Source: Arthrobacter sp. ES3-54 | GTDB lineage: Bacteria; Actinomycetota; Actinomycetes; Actinomycetales; Micrococcaceae | NCBI RefSeq assembly: GCF_029504395.1 | Contig: NZ_JAQFIF010000002.1 | Span: forward strand, 1 to 64,000 | Direction of reading: 5' to 3' | Length of the DNA stretch: 64,000 nucleotides | Shown: in pieces, positions 1 through 8,964 of the stretch | Layout: every line of letters begins with the position of its first letter | Position numbering within the stretch: position 1 is the stretch's first letter | Notes under the pieces: generated by a model | The model's database searches: none | What the model was told of the DNA's origin: nothing | Seen by the model: only the letters and a program-made list of their open reading frames with translations | Translations under genes and position numbers: made by a program

Positions 1-2
1 GG

Positions 3-62
3 CCCACCCTCAACCTCGAAACCCCAGCCAGCCGGCTGAACCAGCTGCTGCACGCAGCCTAA
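3..62 (+). mobile_element. C-terminal end of a probable IS30-type transposase (cut by window edge)
   Basis: An open frame enters from the left edge and ends at TAA 60-62. The last 19 residues read PTLNLETPASRLNQLLHAA. This resembles the C-terminal tail of IS30-family transposases, where an Arg/Pro-rich stretch is followed by a 'TLxxxTPxxxLxxLL' helix. The next ~35 bases (GTTGCTCCCACCAGTTGACTT region) could be the terminal inverted repeat. Only the tail is visible, so the family call rests on a short motif and on position. It could instead be the end of an unrelated gene. Confidence 0.4.
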
Positions 63-145
63 TCCCCGGCGTTGCTCCCACCAGTTGACTTTGGGCGCTT
101 CAGAGCAGCCCGATCTGATAGCGCAACGGGGAGGCGCGGCGCGGT

Positions 146-997
146 TTAGGCCAGGCGGGTGATCTCCACGCTGACGGTGAGGGCCGAACCGCCGCCGCCG
201 GACAGGATGCCCTTGAGCGGCGGCACGTCGCGGTAGTCGCGGCCCCGGGCCACAGTAACGTGGAAGTCCCCCGCCGGCTTGTGGTTGGTCGGGTCCCAGC
301 TCCGCCATTCGCCGTCCCACCACTCGAGCCACGCATGGGATTGGCCGGCAACCGTCTCGCCGAGGTCCGCCGTCGAACGGGGGTGCAGGTAGCCGGAAAC
401 GTAGCGGGCCGGGATGCCGCAGCTGCGCAGTGAGCCGATGGCGAGGTGTGCCAGGTCCTGGCAGACGCCTTGGCGCTGGTTCCAGGCCTGCTCGGCGTTG
501 GTGGTGACGCCGGTGGAGCCCTTCATATAGGTCATTTCGCCCCGCATCCAGGCAAAGACCGCCATGGCCGCCTCGTGCGGCGTTTTCCCCTCCACAACCC
601 CGGGAATGATGGCGAGCACCTCGGAACCCGGCCTCGTCAGCTGGGACTGCGGAATCCAGTCACTGAACTGGTTGAGCGTCTCCGGGGCGGCCAGGACGTC
701 CCAGCCGACGATGTCGGCTTCGGCCGCGATTTTCTCGACCCGGTGCACCTCAACGGTGGTGGTGGACAGGACTTCGAGGTGCTCGTGCGGCATCTGCATG
801 TCGAAAGCCGTCACGCGCGTGCCCCAGTAGTCGCGGTAGCTGCTCATGGCCGCCTGCGAGGGCGAGACCTTCATGGAGGACTCCAGGACCACCTGCTGCG
901 GGTCCGTCAGCGGGGTCATCCGGGCCTCGTTGTAGGACAGGGTGACGCGTTTGTTGTACTTGTAGGCCGTCTTGTGGACGATGTTCAGCCGGGTCAT
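146..997 (-). CDS. Transglutaminase-like family protein
   Basis: 283-residue cytoplasmic protein with an N-terminal beta-rich 'bacterial transglutaminase N' region (residues ~1-100) and a transglutaminase/protease core. The catalytic triad is visible: Cys179 in GVCQDLAHLAI, His221 in SHAWLEWW and Asp235 in WDPTNHK. It is the last gene of a three-gene minus-strand operon, and its ATG overlaps the stop of the alpha-E gene by 4 bp (ATGA). Comparative genomics has linked this family with ATP-grasp and alpha-E partners. By inference it may hydrolyse or transfer an amide bond made by the ATP-grasp enzyme; the substrate is unknown. Confidence 0.9.
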   Translation of the reverse strand: MTRLNIVHKTAYKYNKRVTLSYNEARMTPLTDPQQVVLESSMKVSPSQAAMSSYRDYWGTRVTAFDMQMPHEHLEVLSTTTVEVHRVEKIAAEADIVGWDVLAAPETLNQFSDWIPQSQLTRPGSEVLAIIPGVVEGKTPHEAAMAVFAWMRGEMTYMKGSTGVTTNAEQAWNQRQGVCQDLAHLAIGSLRSCGIPARYVSGYLHPRSTADLGETVAGQSHAWLEWWDGEWRSWDPTNHKPAGDFHVTVARGRDYRDVPPLKGILSGGGGSALTVSVEITRLA

Positions 998-1920
998 GAA
1001 ACTTCTCCCACCCAGGCCAGCTCGTCTGCCTGATTGAAGTACTTACGGGAAATGGCGTCCGAGGCCTGCGAAACCGCCTTTTGCACACGCTCCATGTGCT
1101 CCGGCAGCTCCGACATGAGGTCATCGGTGCGGTGGAACTCCAGGAAGGTGCGGGCCTGGCCGACAATCCGGCGGGCGTCGTTGATGAAGCCGACGCGCTG
1201 GGCCGAGGGGTCGAGCATCGCCAGGCACTCGTCGGCGTCGCGCAGGGCGTAGACGATGGACCGCGGGAACAGCCGGTCCAGGAGCAGGAATTCGGCCGCG
1301 TGCTGGTCCCCGAACGCCGCCCGGCGGGTCCGCAGGAACGATTCGTACGCGCCGGCGCAGCGGAGCATGTTCACCCAGGACATGCCGGCCGAGAGGACAT
1401 CGCGGGTGGAGAGCATGCGCGCGGTCATGTCGGCCCGCTCCAGCGACCGGCCCAGGACCAGGAACTGCCAGCTCTCATCGTGGCTGACAGTGGTGTCGGC
1501 CAGACCACTGACCATGGCGGTGCGCTCCAAGACCCAGTTGCAGAAGCGGTAGGTGCCCACCACGTCCTTGCGGTGCTGGTTCAGCCCGTAGTAGGTCGTG
1601 TTCAGGCTCTCCCAGAGTCCGGAGGAGACGGTCTCGCGGGCGCGGCGGGCGTTTTCCCGGGCCGCGCCGAGGGAGCCGGCAATGGACGTGGCGCTCTGCT
1701 TGTCGTAGGCGAGGGCGTTGAGCAGTTCGGGCAGGCCGAAATCCTCATTCTGTGTACGGGCACCCATGACGGCGAGGAGTTCCTGCGCCACGCTGCGCTG
1801 TTCCTCCATGGGCAGATGGTTGAGCCGCTCAAGGTGGACGTCGAGGATCCGGGCGGTGCCGTCGGCCCGTTCCACGTAGCGGCCGATCCAAAACAGTGAC
1901 TCGGCAATACGGCTAAGCAT
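994..1920 (-). CDS. Alpha-E domain-containing protein
   Basis: 308-residue all-helical protein beginning MLSRIAESLFWIGRYVERAD, the diagnostic N-terminus of the alpha-E (DUF403/COG2307) family. Conserved family segments include NTTYYGLNQHRKDVVGTYRF and the 'RSLERADMTARML' helix. It has no enzymatic motif. The family is always found near circularly permuted ATP-grasp proteins and transglutaminases and is presumed to be a partner protein. It overlaps the ATP-grasp gene upstream by 8 bp and the transglutaminase gene downstream by 4 bp, so the three are almost certainly co-translated. Confidence 0.92.
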   Translation of the reverse strand: MLSRIAESLFWIGRYVERADGTARILDVHLERLNHLPMEEQRSVAQELLAVMGARTQNEDFGLPELLNALAYDKQSATSIAGSLGAARENARRARETVSSGLWESLNTTYYGLNQHRKDVVGTYRFCNWVLERTAMVSGLADTTVSHDESWQFLVLGRSLERADMTARMLSTRDVLSAGMSWVNMLRCAGAYESFLRTRRAAFGDQHAAEFLLLDRLFPRSIVYALRDADECLAMLDPSAQRVGFINDARRIVGQARTFLEFHRTDDLMSELPEHMERVQKAVSQASDAISRKYFNQADELAWVGEVS

Positions 1921-3514
1921 TCGCGGTTACCTCCTGCGCGTCAGAAATCTGCTGCTGCTGCTGCTCTTTTTGGCTGTCGCGCCAGTTGCTCTCCACCGGC
2001 CAGACCGAAACCCGCTCGCGGACCGCGATGGTGGGCCGCGGGATCACCTCGACGGGAACCTGCGGGGAATCGGCCAGGACCCAGGTGTCCTTCGAGCCGC
2101 CGCCCTGGCTGGAATTGACGATCAGCGAGCCCTCCTTGAGCGCCACACGGGTCAGCCCGCCGGGGAGAACCCAGACGTCCTCGCCGTCGTTGACGGCGAA
2201 CGGGCGCAGGTCCACGTGCCGGGGGCCGAACTTGTCGCCGCTGAGCGTGGGGACGGTGGACAGCTGCAGCACCGGTTGCGCGATCCAGCCGCGGGGATCG
2301 GCGACGACGCGCTTGCGCAGCGCCTCAAGTTCGTCCCTGGACGCGTCCGGGCCGATCACCAGGCCCTTGCCGCCGGAACCGTCGACGGGCTTCACCACGA
2401 GCTCGGCCAGGTTGTCCAGGACGTATTCCCGGGCTTCCTTCTCTTCCAGCCGGAAGGTGTCCACGTTGGCGATCACGGGCTCTTCGTTCAGGTAGTACCG
2501 GATGAGGTCCGGCACGTAGCTGTAGACCAGCTTGTCGTCGGCGACGCCGTTGCCCACGGCATTGGCGATCGTGACGCCGCCGGCGCGGGCAGCGTTGACC
2601 AGGCCGGGGCAGCCGAGCATGGAGTCTGCACGGAACTGCAACGGGTCCAGGAATTCATCGTCGATCCGTTTGTAGATGACGTCCACGCGCTGCTCGCCTG
2701 CCGTGGTGCGCATGTAGACCCGGTTGCCGCGGCAGATGAGGTCGCGGCCCTCGACGAGTTCGACACCCATCAGGCCGGCGAGCAGGGTGTGCTCGAAGTA
2801 GGCGCTGTTGAACACGCCGGGGGTCAGGACCACCACGGTGGGATCGTCGACGCCGGACGGCGCCGTCTTCCGCAGGGCCGACAGGAGCCGGCGGGGATAC
2901 TCCTCCACCGGGCGGATGAGCTGCTGGCCGAAGGCCTCGGGCAGGCCCTTGGCCATGGCCCGGCGGTTCTCGAGGACGTAGCTGACACCGGAGGGCACGC
3001 GCACGTTGTCCTCCAGGACGCGGAAGGTGCCCGCGGCGTCGCGGACGACGTCGATCCCGGAAATGTGAACGCGGACGCCGCCGGCCGGCTCAAAGCCGTG
3101 CACCTGGCGGTGGAAATGCGCGCTGGTCGTGACGAGCTGGCGCGGGATGACGCCGTCGGACACCACCGTCATCTTGTCGTAGACGTCATTGAGGAAGGCT
3201 TCCAGGGCACGGACGCGCTGGGCCACACCGCGTTCCAGCACGCTCCACTCATCGGCGGGGATCACCCGGGGAACGATGTCGAGGGGGAAGGGCCGCTCCT
3301 CACCCGCGAAGTCGAACGTCACGCCCCGGTCCAGGAAGGTCCGCGCCATGGAATCGGCACGCGCGCTGACGTCAGCCAACGACAGTTCACGCAGGGCCAC
3401 CGCCACCTGCCCGTAGGACTTCCGGGCTTCCTGGCCGGGGGCAAACATCTCGTCGTAGGCGCCGCTTCGGCCGGCGGCCACGGAGTAATCCTGGAATAGG
3501 TCAGACATGGTCAC
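1913..3514 (-). CDS. Circularly permuted type 2 ATP-grasp protein
   Basis: 533-residue ATP-dependent ligase of the CP_ATPgrasp family (COG2308). Visible marks are the PFPLDIVPRVI segment near residue 80, HGFEPAGGVRVHISGIDVV, VLEDNVRVPSGVSYVLENR, VYKRIDDEFLDP-type segments, and the ATP-binding glycine loop VVKPVDGSGGKGLVIGP. The C-terminus carries a five-glutamine run (CTG repeat on the + strand at ~1950) followed by an acidic tail. The GTG start is preceded by AAGGTGG at a good distance; an ATG two codons later is the alternative. First gene of the operon with alpha-E and transglutaminase. The ligated substrate is unknown; peptide or amide bond formation is inferred from the fold. Confidence 0.92.
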   Translation of the reverse strand: MTMSDLFQDYSVAAGRSGAYDEMFAPGQEARKSYGQVAVALRELSLADVSARADSMARTFLDRGVTFDFAGEERPFPLDIVPRVIPADEWSVLERGVAQRVRALEAFLNDVYDKMTVVSDGVIPRQLVTTSAHFHRQVHGFEPAGGVRVHISGIDVVRDAAGTFRVLEDNVRVPSGVSYVLENRRAMAKGLPEAFGQQLIRPVEEYPRRLLSALRKTAPSGVDDPTVVVLTPGVFNSAYFEHTLLAGLMGVELVEGRDLICRGNRVYMRTTAGEQRVDVIYKRIDDEFLDPLQFRADSMLGCPGLVNAARAGGVTIANAVGNGVADDKLVYSYVPDLIRYYLNEEPVIANVDTFRLEEKEAREYVLDNLAELVVKPVDGSGGKGLVIGPDASRDELEALRKRVVADPRGWIAQPVLQLSTVPTLSGDKFGPRHVDLRPFAVNDGEDVWVLPGGLTRVALKEGSLIVNSSQGGGSKDTWVLADSPQVPVEVIPRPTIAVRERVSVWPVESNWRDSQKEQQQQQISDAQEVTANA

Positions 3515-3650
3515 TAGCCAACCACCTTTTCGTTACGAAATCATTTCGACAGCCCGCGGCACGGCGGTCGGTGCCGGCCGCGCAGTCCGGGGCCGACTGC
3601 CGGGACGGCCGCGGTTACGGTTTTTCCGGCCGGTACGGCAATGTAGGGGC

Positions 3651-4661
3651 GTGCCCCCCAAGAGATCTGCGGCCGCGGCCGCACCCGGCCTGATCGGCGC
3701 CGCAGTTGCCGTCGCCGCCGCCGTCGCCGTCCATCTTCTGCTCCCGGCTCTGCCGGCGATGACCCTGGCCGTCCTCCTCGGGCTCCTGGCCGCAAACCTG
3801 CCCGGCGTAGCGGGGTGGACCGCAGGGCCGGCGCGTCCCGGGCTCGACTTCGCCGGCAAGCACCTCATGCGGGCCGGGATCGTGGTGCTGGGCCTGAAGG
3901 TCAGCCTCGGCGATGTGCTGGGCCTGGGCTGGGCGGCGCTGCTGCTCGTGACGGCCGTGGTGCTGGCCGCCTTCGCTGGCACGTACGGCATCAGCAGGCT
4001 CTTCCGGCTTCCTCCCCGCGTAGCGCTGCTGGTGGCCACCGGATTCGCCATCTGCGGGGCCTCCGCGATCGGGGCGATGGCCGCCGTACGCAGAATCCGG
4101 CAGGAGGAAACCGTGCTGCCCGTGGCGCTCGTGACCCTGTGCGGAACGCTGGCGATCGGGGTGCTCCCCCTGCTCGCGCGGCCGCTGGGCCTGGGCCCGG
4201 AGCTCTTCGGGGCGTGGACCGGCGCCTCGGTGCACGACGTCGGTCAGGTGGTCGCCACCGCCCAGACCGCGGGCGCCGCGGCCCTGGCCGTCGCCGTCGT
4301 CGTCAAACTCACCCGGGTGATCCTGCTGGCGCCGATGGTCGCCGCCGCGGGGTTCCACCACCGGCTGGGCACCGCAGCCGACGGAGCCAAGCGCCCGCCG
4401 GTGATCCCCCTGTTCGTCATCGGATTCGTGGCCCTGGCGGGCCTGCGCACCACCGGGTGGCTCTCCCCCGCAATCCTGGACGCGGCCGCCGCCCTCCAGG
4501 ACGCGCTGCTGGGCATGGCGTTGTTCGGGCTGGGCTCCGCCGTCCGCGTAGGGCAGCTGCTGCACACCGGTGCACGCGCCCTGCTGGCCGCGCTGGCGTC
4601 CTGGCTGTTGATCGCCCTGCTGGGCCTGGCGGCCGCCTGCCTGATGTTCCCGCCGGCGTGA
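3651..4661 (+). CDS. YeiH-family putative sulfate exporter (membrane protein)
   Basis: About 336 residues, almost entirely hydrophobic, with roughly nine to ten predicted membrane helices. It shows family segments LMRAGIVVLGLKVSLGDVLGLG, GFAICGASAIGAMAA and WTGASVHDVGQVVATA. This is the YeiH/UPF0324 (Cons_hypoth698) family, annotated as putative sulfate exporters; transport of sulfate is not firmly established. The frame is open up to 3507 and overlaps the divergent ATP-grasp gene, but the extra residues are Arg-rich and non-membrane. I chose GTG 3651, which gives a normal family N-terminus. pepN follows 34 bp downstream. Confidence 0.85.
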   Translation: MPPKRSAAAAAPGLIGAAVAVAAAVAVHLLLPALPAMTLAVLLGLLAANLPGVAGWTAGPARPGLDFAGKHLMRAGIVVLGLKVSLGDVLGLGWAALLLVTAVVLAAFAGTYGISRLFRLPPRVALLVATGFAICGASAIGAMAAVRRIRQEETVLPVALVTLCGTLAIGVLPLLARPLGLGPELFGAWTGASVHDVGQVVATAQTAGAAALAVAVVVKLTRVILLAPMVAAAGFHHRLGTAADGAKRPPVIPLFVIGFVALAGLRTTGWLSPAILDAAAALQDALLGMALFGLGSAVRVGQLLHTGARALLAALASWLLIALLGLAAACLMFPPA

Positions 4662-4695
4662 TCCCGCGCACACGCTCCCGTGATTAGATAGCTGG

Positions 4696-7323
4696 GTGTC
4701 AAACCAGAATCTGCGCCGCGACGAGGCCGCGGCCCGTGCCGCCCTCATCACCACACACAGCTACGATGTCTCCCTCGACGTCCGGCAGGCCGCCGACCCG
4801 AACATCGCCGGCTACACAAGCCGCAGCGTCATCTCCTTCTCGGCCGGCGAACCCGGGGCATCGACCTTCGTGGATTTCATCGCGGACAGCGTGCACAGCG
4901 TCTTCCTCAACGGCAAGGGCCTCCCAGTAGCCGACGTCGTGGACGGTTCCCGGATCCGGCTCGAGAACCTGCAGCCGGAGAACCAGGTCACCATCACCGG
5001 CACAGCGCTCTACAGCACGTCCGGTGAGGGCATGCACCGCTTCGTCGATCCCGCGGACGGGCAGTGCTACCTCTACACGCAGTACGAACCCGCCGACGCC
5101 CGCCGGGTATTCGCGAACTTTGAGCAACCCGACCTGAAGGCCGAGTTCACCTTCCACGTCATGGCCCCCTCCGACTGGCAGGTGTCCTCCAACGGCGTCG
5201 AGGTGCTGCGCACCCAGCTAACGTCCGATCCCGCCACGAGCCGCTGGGACTTCGCCCCCACCAAGGCGATGTCCACCTACATCACCACCGTCCTGGCCGG
5301 ACCGTACTTCAAGGCCGAGGACGCCTGGAGCGGCACACTGGGCGATGGTACGGTCCTGGACGTGCCGCTGGCGCTATACTGCCGCGCCTCCATGGCCGCG
5401 TCCTTCGACGCCGAAGCGCTGTTCAGCCTCACCAAGAACGGGCTGTCCTACTTCAATGAACTCTTTGATTTCCCCTACCCGTGGGGCAAATACGAACAGG
5501 CGTTCGTGCCCGAGTACAACCTCGGCGCCATGGAAAACCCGGGCCTGGTGACCTTCACCGAAAGCTACGTCTTCACCTCCCGGGCCGCCGATTCGCAATA
5601 CCAGGCCCGGGCCAACACGCTCCTGCACGAGATGGCGCATATGTGGTTCGGCGATCTCGTCACTATGAAGTGGTGGGATGATTTGTGGCTCAAGGAATCG
5701 TTCGCCGACTACATGGGCACCCTCGGGGTGGACCGGACCACGGACTGGGACACGGCCTGGGTGAACTTCGCCAACAACCGCAAGGCATGGGCTTACGTCC
5801 AGGACCAGCTGCCCACCACGCACCCCATCGTTGCCGACATCCCGGACCTGGAAGCCGCGAAGCAGAACTTCGACGGCATCACCTACGCCAAGGGCGCCTC
5901 GGTGCTCAAGCAGCTCGTGGCCTACGTCGGGTTCGATGCCTTCATTGCGGGTTCCCGCCAGTACTTCCGGGACCACGCCTACGGCAACACCACCCTCGCC
6001 GAGCTGCTGGCGGCACTCAGCGCGGCATCCGGTCGGGACCTCGGCGAATGGGCCCGCCAATGGCTCCAGACCTCCGGCATCTCCACCCTCTCCTGTGAGA
6101 TCACCGGGCACGAGGACGCGCTCAGCGCCGTCGTCGTCCTGCAGGACGCCGTGGATCCCGCCACCGGCAGGCAGGAGCCGCGGCCGCACCGGCTGCGGAT
6201 TGGCCTCTACGACTTGGACGACGCCGGCGCACTGGTCCGTACGGACAGCGTCGAGACCGATGTCAGCGGCGCCCGGACCGACGTGACCGACCTGGCCGGC
6301 AAACGACGGCCTGCCCTGCTGCTGGTCAACGACGACGATCTCAGCTACGCCAAGGTCCGGCTCGACCCGCATTCCGAGGCCACAGTGCGCGGCTCCCTGG
6401 ACAAGCTGAACGATCCCATGGCGCGGGCGCTGTGCTGGACGGCGCTGTGGGATTCGGCCCGCGACGCCGTCACCCCGGCTTCCCGCTACGTCGACGCCGT
6501 CCAGCGCTTCGGGCCGGCTGAACCGGGCATCGGCGTCCTGCTCAACGTGCTGGGCAACGCCTCGACGGCGGTCGAACGCTACGTACCCCGGGGCCAGCGG
6601 GACGCCGTGCGCCGCGGCTTCCTGACCACGGCCGCCGAACAGCTGCAGGCGGCAGCGCCGGGCTCCGATCAGCAGCTGGCCTGGGCTCGAACCCTGGCTG
6701 CGACCAGCCGCTACGACGCCAGCCGCCTGGACCTGCTCCGGGGCATCCTGGACGGCAGCACCGTGATCGATGGCCTCGCCGTGGACGCAGAACTGCGCTG
6801 GAATCTCTGGCACGGACTGGCAGCCAACGGCCAGGCCACACCGGAGCAGCTGGACCAGGAGCTTGCCCGGGACAACACGGCGGCCGGCAAGTCCGGGCAT
6901 GCCACGGCCCTGGCCGCCCGCCCCGAGGCGTCCGTCAAGGCCGCAGCGTGGGAGGCCGCCGTCCACGGCACGGGACTGTCCAACCAGCTCCTGAGCGCCA
7001 CCATCGCCGGGTTCAACACCGGTGCGGCCTCGCTGCTGGCCGGGTTCATCGACCCGTACTTCGAATCCCTCGAGCAGATCTGGGCGGACCGGAGCATCGA
7101 GATCGCCAGCCGGATTGTCCGCGGCTTCTATCCTGCCGGACAGGACCTGGACGGCCACGGCGGAACACCCGAGACCCACGCCGTGATTGTCCGCACCGAC
7201 CACTGGCTGGCTGACCACCCCGACGCGCCCCGCGCCCTGCGCCGGATCATCATCGAACAGCGCAGCCACCTGCACCGTTCCCTCAAGGCGCAGGCGCTGA
7301 CGGCACCGGCCCTCGGCGCTTAA
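4696..7323 (+). CDS. pepN: Aminopeptidase N (M1 family zinc metallopeptidase)
   Basis: 875-residue cytoplasmic enzyme that removes N-terminal amino acids from peptides. It has the M1 exopeptidase motif GAMEN at about residue 277. The zinc site HEMAHMWFGDLVTMKWWDD begins at about residue 311, with the third ligand Glu in LWLKESFADYMG. The N-terminal beta domain (1-200), catalytic domain (200-450) and helical ERAP1-like C-terminal domain (530-860) give the typical actinobacterial PepN length. GTG start. Its TAA lies in a 15-bp tandem duplication (see 7321-7389). Convergent with the lipoate ligase gene. Confidence 0.96.
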   Translation: MSNQNLRRDEAAARAALITTHSYDVSLDVRQAADPNIAGYTSRSVISFSAGEPGASTFVDFIADSVHSVFLNGKGLPVADVVDGSRIRLENLQPENQVTITGTALYSTSGEGMHRFVDPADGQCYLYTQYEPADARRVFANFEQPDLKAEFTFHVMAPSDWQVSSNGVEVLRTQLTSDPATSRWDFAPTKAMSTYITTVLAGPYFKAEDAWSGTLGDGTVLDVPLALYCRASMAASFDAEALFSLTKNGLSYFNELFDFPYPWGKYEQAFVPEYNLGAMENPGLVTFTESYVFTSRAADSQYQARANTLLHEMAHMWFGDLVTMKWWDDLWLKESFADYMGTLGVDRTTDWDTAWVNFANNRKAWAYVQDQLPTTHPIVADIPDLEAAKQNFDGITYAKGASVLKQLVAYVGFDAFIAGSRQYFRDHAYGNTTLAELLAALSAASGRDLGEWARQWLQTSGISTLSCEITGHEDALSAVVVLQDAVDPATGRQEPRPHRLRIGLYDLDDAGALVRTDSVETDVSGARTDVTDLAGKRRPALLLVNDDDLSYAKVRLDPHSEATVRGSLDKLNDPMARALCWTALWDSARDAVTPASRYVDAVQRFGPAEPGIGVLLNVLGNASTAVERYVPRGQRDAVRRGFLTTAAEQLQAAAPGSDQQLAWARTLAATSRYDASRLDLLRGILDGSTVIDGLAVDAELRWNLWHGLAANGQATPEQLDQELARDNTAAGKSGHATALAARPEASVKAAAWEAAVHGTGLSNQLLSATIAGFNTGAASLLAGFIDPYFESLEQIWADRSIEIASRIVRGFYPAGQDLDGHGGTPETHAVIVRTDHWLADHPDAPRALRRIIIEQRSHLHRSLKAQALTAPALGA

Positions 7324-7389
7324 GCGGCCTGGGTTTAAGCGGCCGGGCCGGGTGCCCGGGTTGTTAGGGAACTCGGGCGGTTAGGGAAC
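7321..7389. repeat. Short tandem duplications around two facing stop codons
   Basis: The pepN stop context TAAGCGGCC is at 7321-7329 and again at 7336-7344 (period 15). The stop context of the convergent lipoate ligase, GTTAGGGAAC on the + strand, is at 7380-7389 and again at 7363-7372 (period 17). Both extra copies lie just beyond the coding end, so each gene has a spare stop-like sequence. No other feature is seen in this 57-bp convergent gap. Confidence 0.7.
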
Positions 7390-8484
7390 CCGGTGCAGCC
7401 ACTCGGCGGTGCCGAACTTGGACTCCACCCGGCGCCGGGCGGCCTCAAGCTCGGCGTCGGTGAGGACGGACGGCGTCGCGTCGTAGCGTTCAGCGAAGAC
7501 GTCCATCATGGCTGCGACGATCTCGGCCCGGGTCATGCCGGTCTGGCGGCGGAGCGGATCCACGCGCTTCTTGGCGCTCGTGGTGCCCTTGTCGGACAGC
7601 TTCTCCTTGCCGATGCGCAGCACCTCGACCATCTTCTCGGCGTCGATGTCGTAGCTCATGGTGACGTGGTGGAGCATCCCTCCGTTGGCCAGCCGCTTCT
7701 GCGCCGCCCCGCCGATCTTGCCGTGCTCCGTGGCGATGTCATTGAGCGGCACATAGAAGGCGCTGATGCCGACTTTTTCCAGGGCCGCCATCACCCAGGC
7801 GTCCAGGAAACGGTAGGAGTCCGCGAAGCTGATGCCGTCCACGAGGGTCTGCGGCAGGTAGAGCGAGTAGGTGATGCAGTTCCCGGCCTCCATGAACATC
7901 GCTCCCCCGCCGCTGATCCGCCGGACCACGCTGATGCCGTGGCGGGCCACCCCCTCGGGGTGGAGTTCGTTGCGGACGGACTGGAAGCTGCCGATCACCA
8001 CGGACGGCTCCTCCCAGTCCCAGAACCGCAGGGTGGGATTGCGCCGGCCGGCGCCGACTTCCTCGGTCAGGACCTCATCCAGGGCGACGTTGACGTGGGT
8101 GGGCAGGACGGACGGGGCGATGATGTTCCAGTGGTGGTCCGCCCAGCCGGTAGCCTTCGCGAGGGCGCGGCGGACGGTGACGGCGACGGCGTCGGCGGAA
8201 AAGCCGAACAGCACGGTGCCTTCGGGCAGGGCCGCCGTCACGGCGTCCGCGATGTCGGCGGCGCCGGCGTCGACGGGCAGCCCGGTGAGGGCCCGGTTGA
8301 TCTCCGGCAGCGCCTCGTCCGGTTCCAGGAAGAAGTCCCCGCTCAGCGAGACGTTGGCCAGTACGCCGTCCACGACGTCGAAATCGGCGACCACGAGTTT
8401 GCCACCCGGGACCTTGTACTCGCCGTGGTGACGGCCGCCGTCGTCGTCAGTGCTGGAAGCGGCGGCCACGGGATGGGATGTCAT
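7381..8484 (-). CDS. Lipoate--protein ligase family protein
   Basis: About 367 residues. It attaches lipoate (or octanoate) to the lysine of E2/H-protein lipoyl domains. The catalytic LplA/BPL-type domain occupies residues ~120-330: LRFWDWEEPSVVIGSFQ, the RRISGGGAMF substrate loop and the GKIGGAAQKR lysine segment. The first ~100 residues (EYKVPGGKLVVADFDVVDG...) resemble the lipoate-ligase accessory domain that in E. coli LplA lies at the C-terminus, so the domain order is reversed here. The ATG at 8484 is chosen because GGATGG precedes it at ~6 bases; ATG 8493 is possible. Lone gene, convergent with pepN. Confidence 0.85.
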   Translation of the reverse strand: MTSHPVAAASSTDDDGGRHHGEYKVPGGKLVVADFDVVDGVLANVSLSGDFFLEPDEALPEINRALTGLPVDAGAADIADAVTAALPEGTVLFGFSADAVAVTVRRALAKATGWADHHWNIIAPSVLPTHVNVALDEVLTEEVGAGRRNPTLRFWDWEEPSVVIGSFQSVRNELHPEGVARHGISVVRRISGGGAMFMEAGNCITYSLYLPQTLVDGISFADSYRFLDAWVMAALEKVGISAFYVPLNDIATEHGKIGGAAQKRLANGGMLHHVTMSYDIDAEKMVEVLRIGKEKLSDKGTTSAKKRVDPLRRQTGMTRAEIVAAMMDVFAERYDATPSVLTDAELEAARRRVESKFGTAEWLHRVP

Positions 8485-8570
8485 GACATCCATCCTGCCG
8501 CATGCATCTGGGAACCCGCGAAACCGCGAACCCGATATCCCCCGCAAACCGGAACGGCAGCAGAGACGCA

Positions 8571-8602
8571 GAAAGCCCGCACCGTTGCCGGTGCGGGCTT
8601 TC
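8571..8602 (-). terminator. Rho-independent terminator of rpmE2
   Basis: Perfect 13-bp stem (8571-8583 with 8590-8602) around a 6-base loop, lying 22 bp downstream of the rpmE2 stop. On the minus strand the stem ends GGGCTTTC followed by a T-rich stretch. Confidence 0.85.
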
Positions 8603-8624
8603 CATCAGACCTTGGGGAAGAAGG

Positions 8625-8882
8625 TTACTTCTTGCCGCCGAAGCCCTTGAAGCGAGCGTTGAAGCGCTCGACGCGGCCTGCGGAGTCCATGATGCGCTGC
8701 TTGCCCGTGTAGAACGGGTGCGACTCAGAGGAGATTTCGACGTCGATGACCGGGTAGGTGTTGCCGTCTTCCCACTCGATGGTCTTCTTGGAAGACACGG
8801 TGGACTTGGTCAGGAACTTGACGCCGGAAGCCAGGTCGTTGAAAACAACAGCTTCGTACTTCGGGTGAGTATTAGACTTCAT
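8625..8882 (-). CDS. rpmE2: 50S ribosomal protein L31 type B
   Basis: 85 residues, [20 protein letters not shown] to [12 protein letters not shown]. This is the zinc-independent (C-minus) L31 paralogue: it has no CxxC zinc ribbon, and contains the family segment [14 protein letters not shown]. The start at 8882 is supported by AAAGG seven bases upstream; the frame is open further upstream, but those residues do not look like L31. In many actinobacteria this paralogue replaces the zinc-binding L31 under zinc starvation and is repressed by Zur. A perfect palindrome lies 83-97 bp upstream. It is followed by a strong terminator. Confidence 0.95.
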
Positions 8883-8964
8883 AATTGGACCTTTGTTCGC
8901 ACAACTGGATTTTGCCAGTTGCCAGGTATGAATGGGATGGCCGGCGGAAATCACCGGACGGCCA

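Noticed and set aside
3507..3650. N-terminal extension of the YeiH-like exporter to 3507
   Set aside because: It overlaps the divergent ATP-grasp start and adds an Arg-rich, non-membrane stretch not seen in the family.
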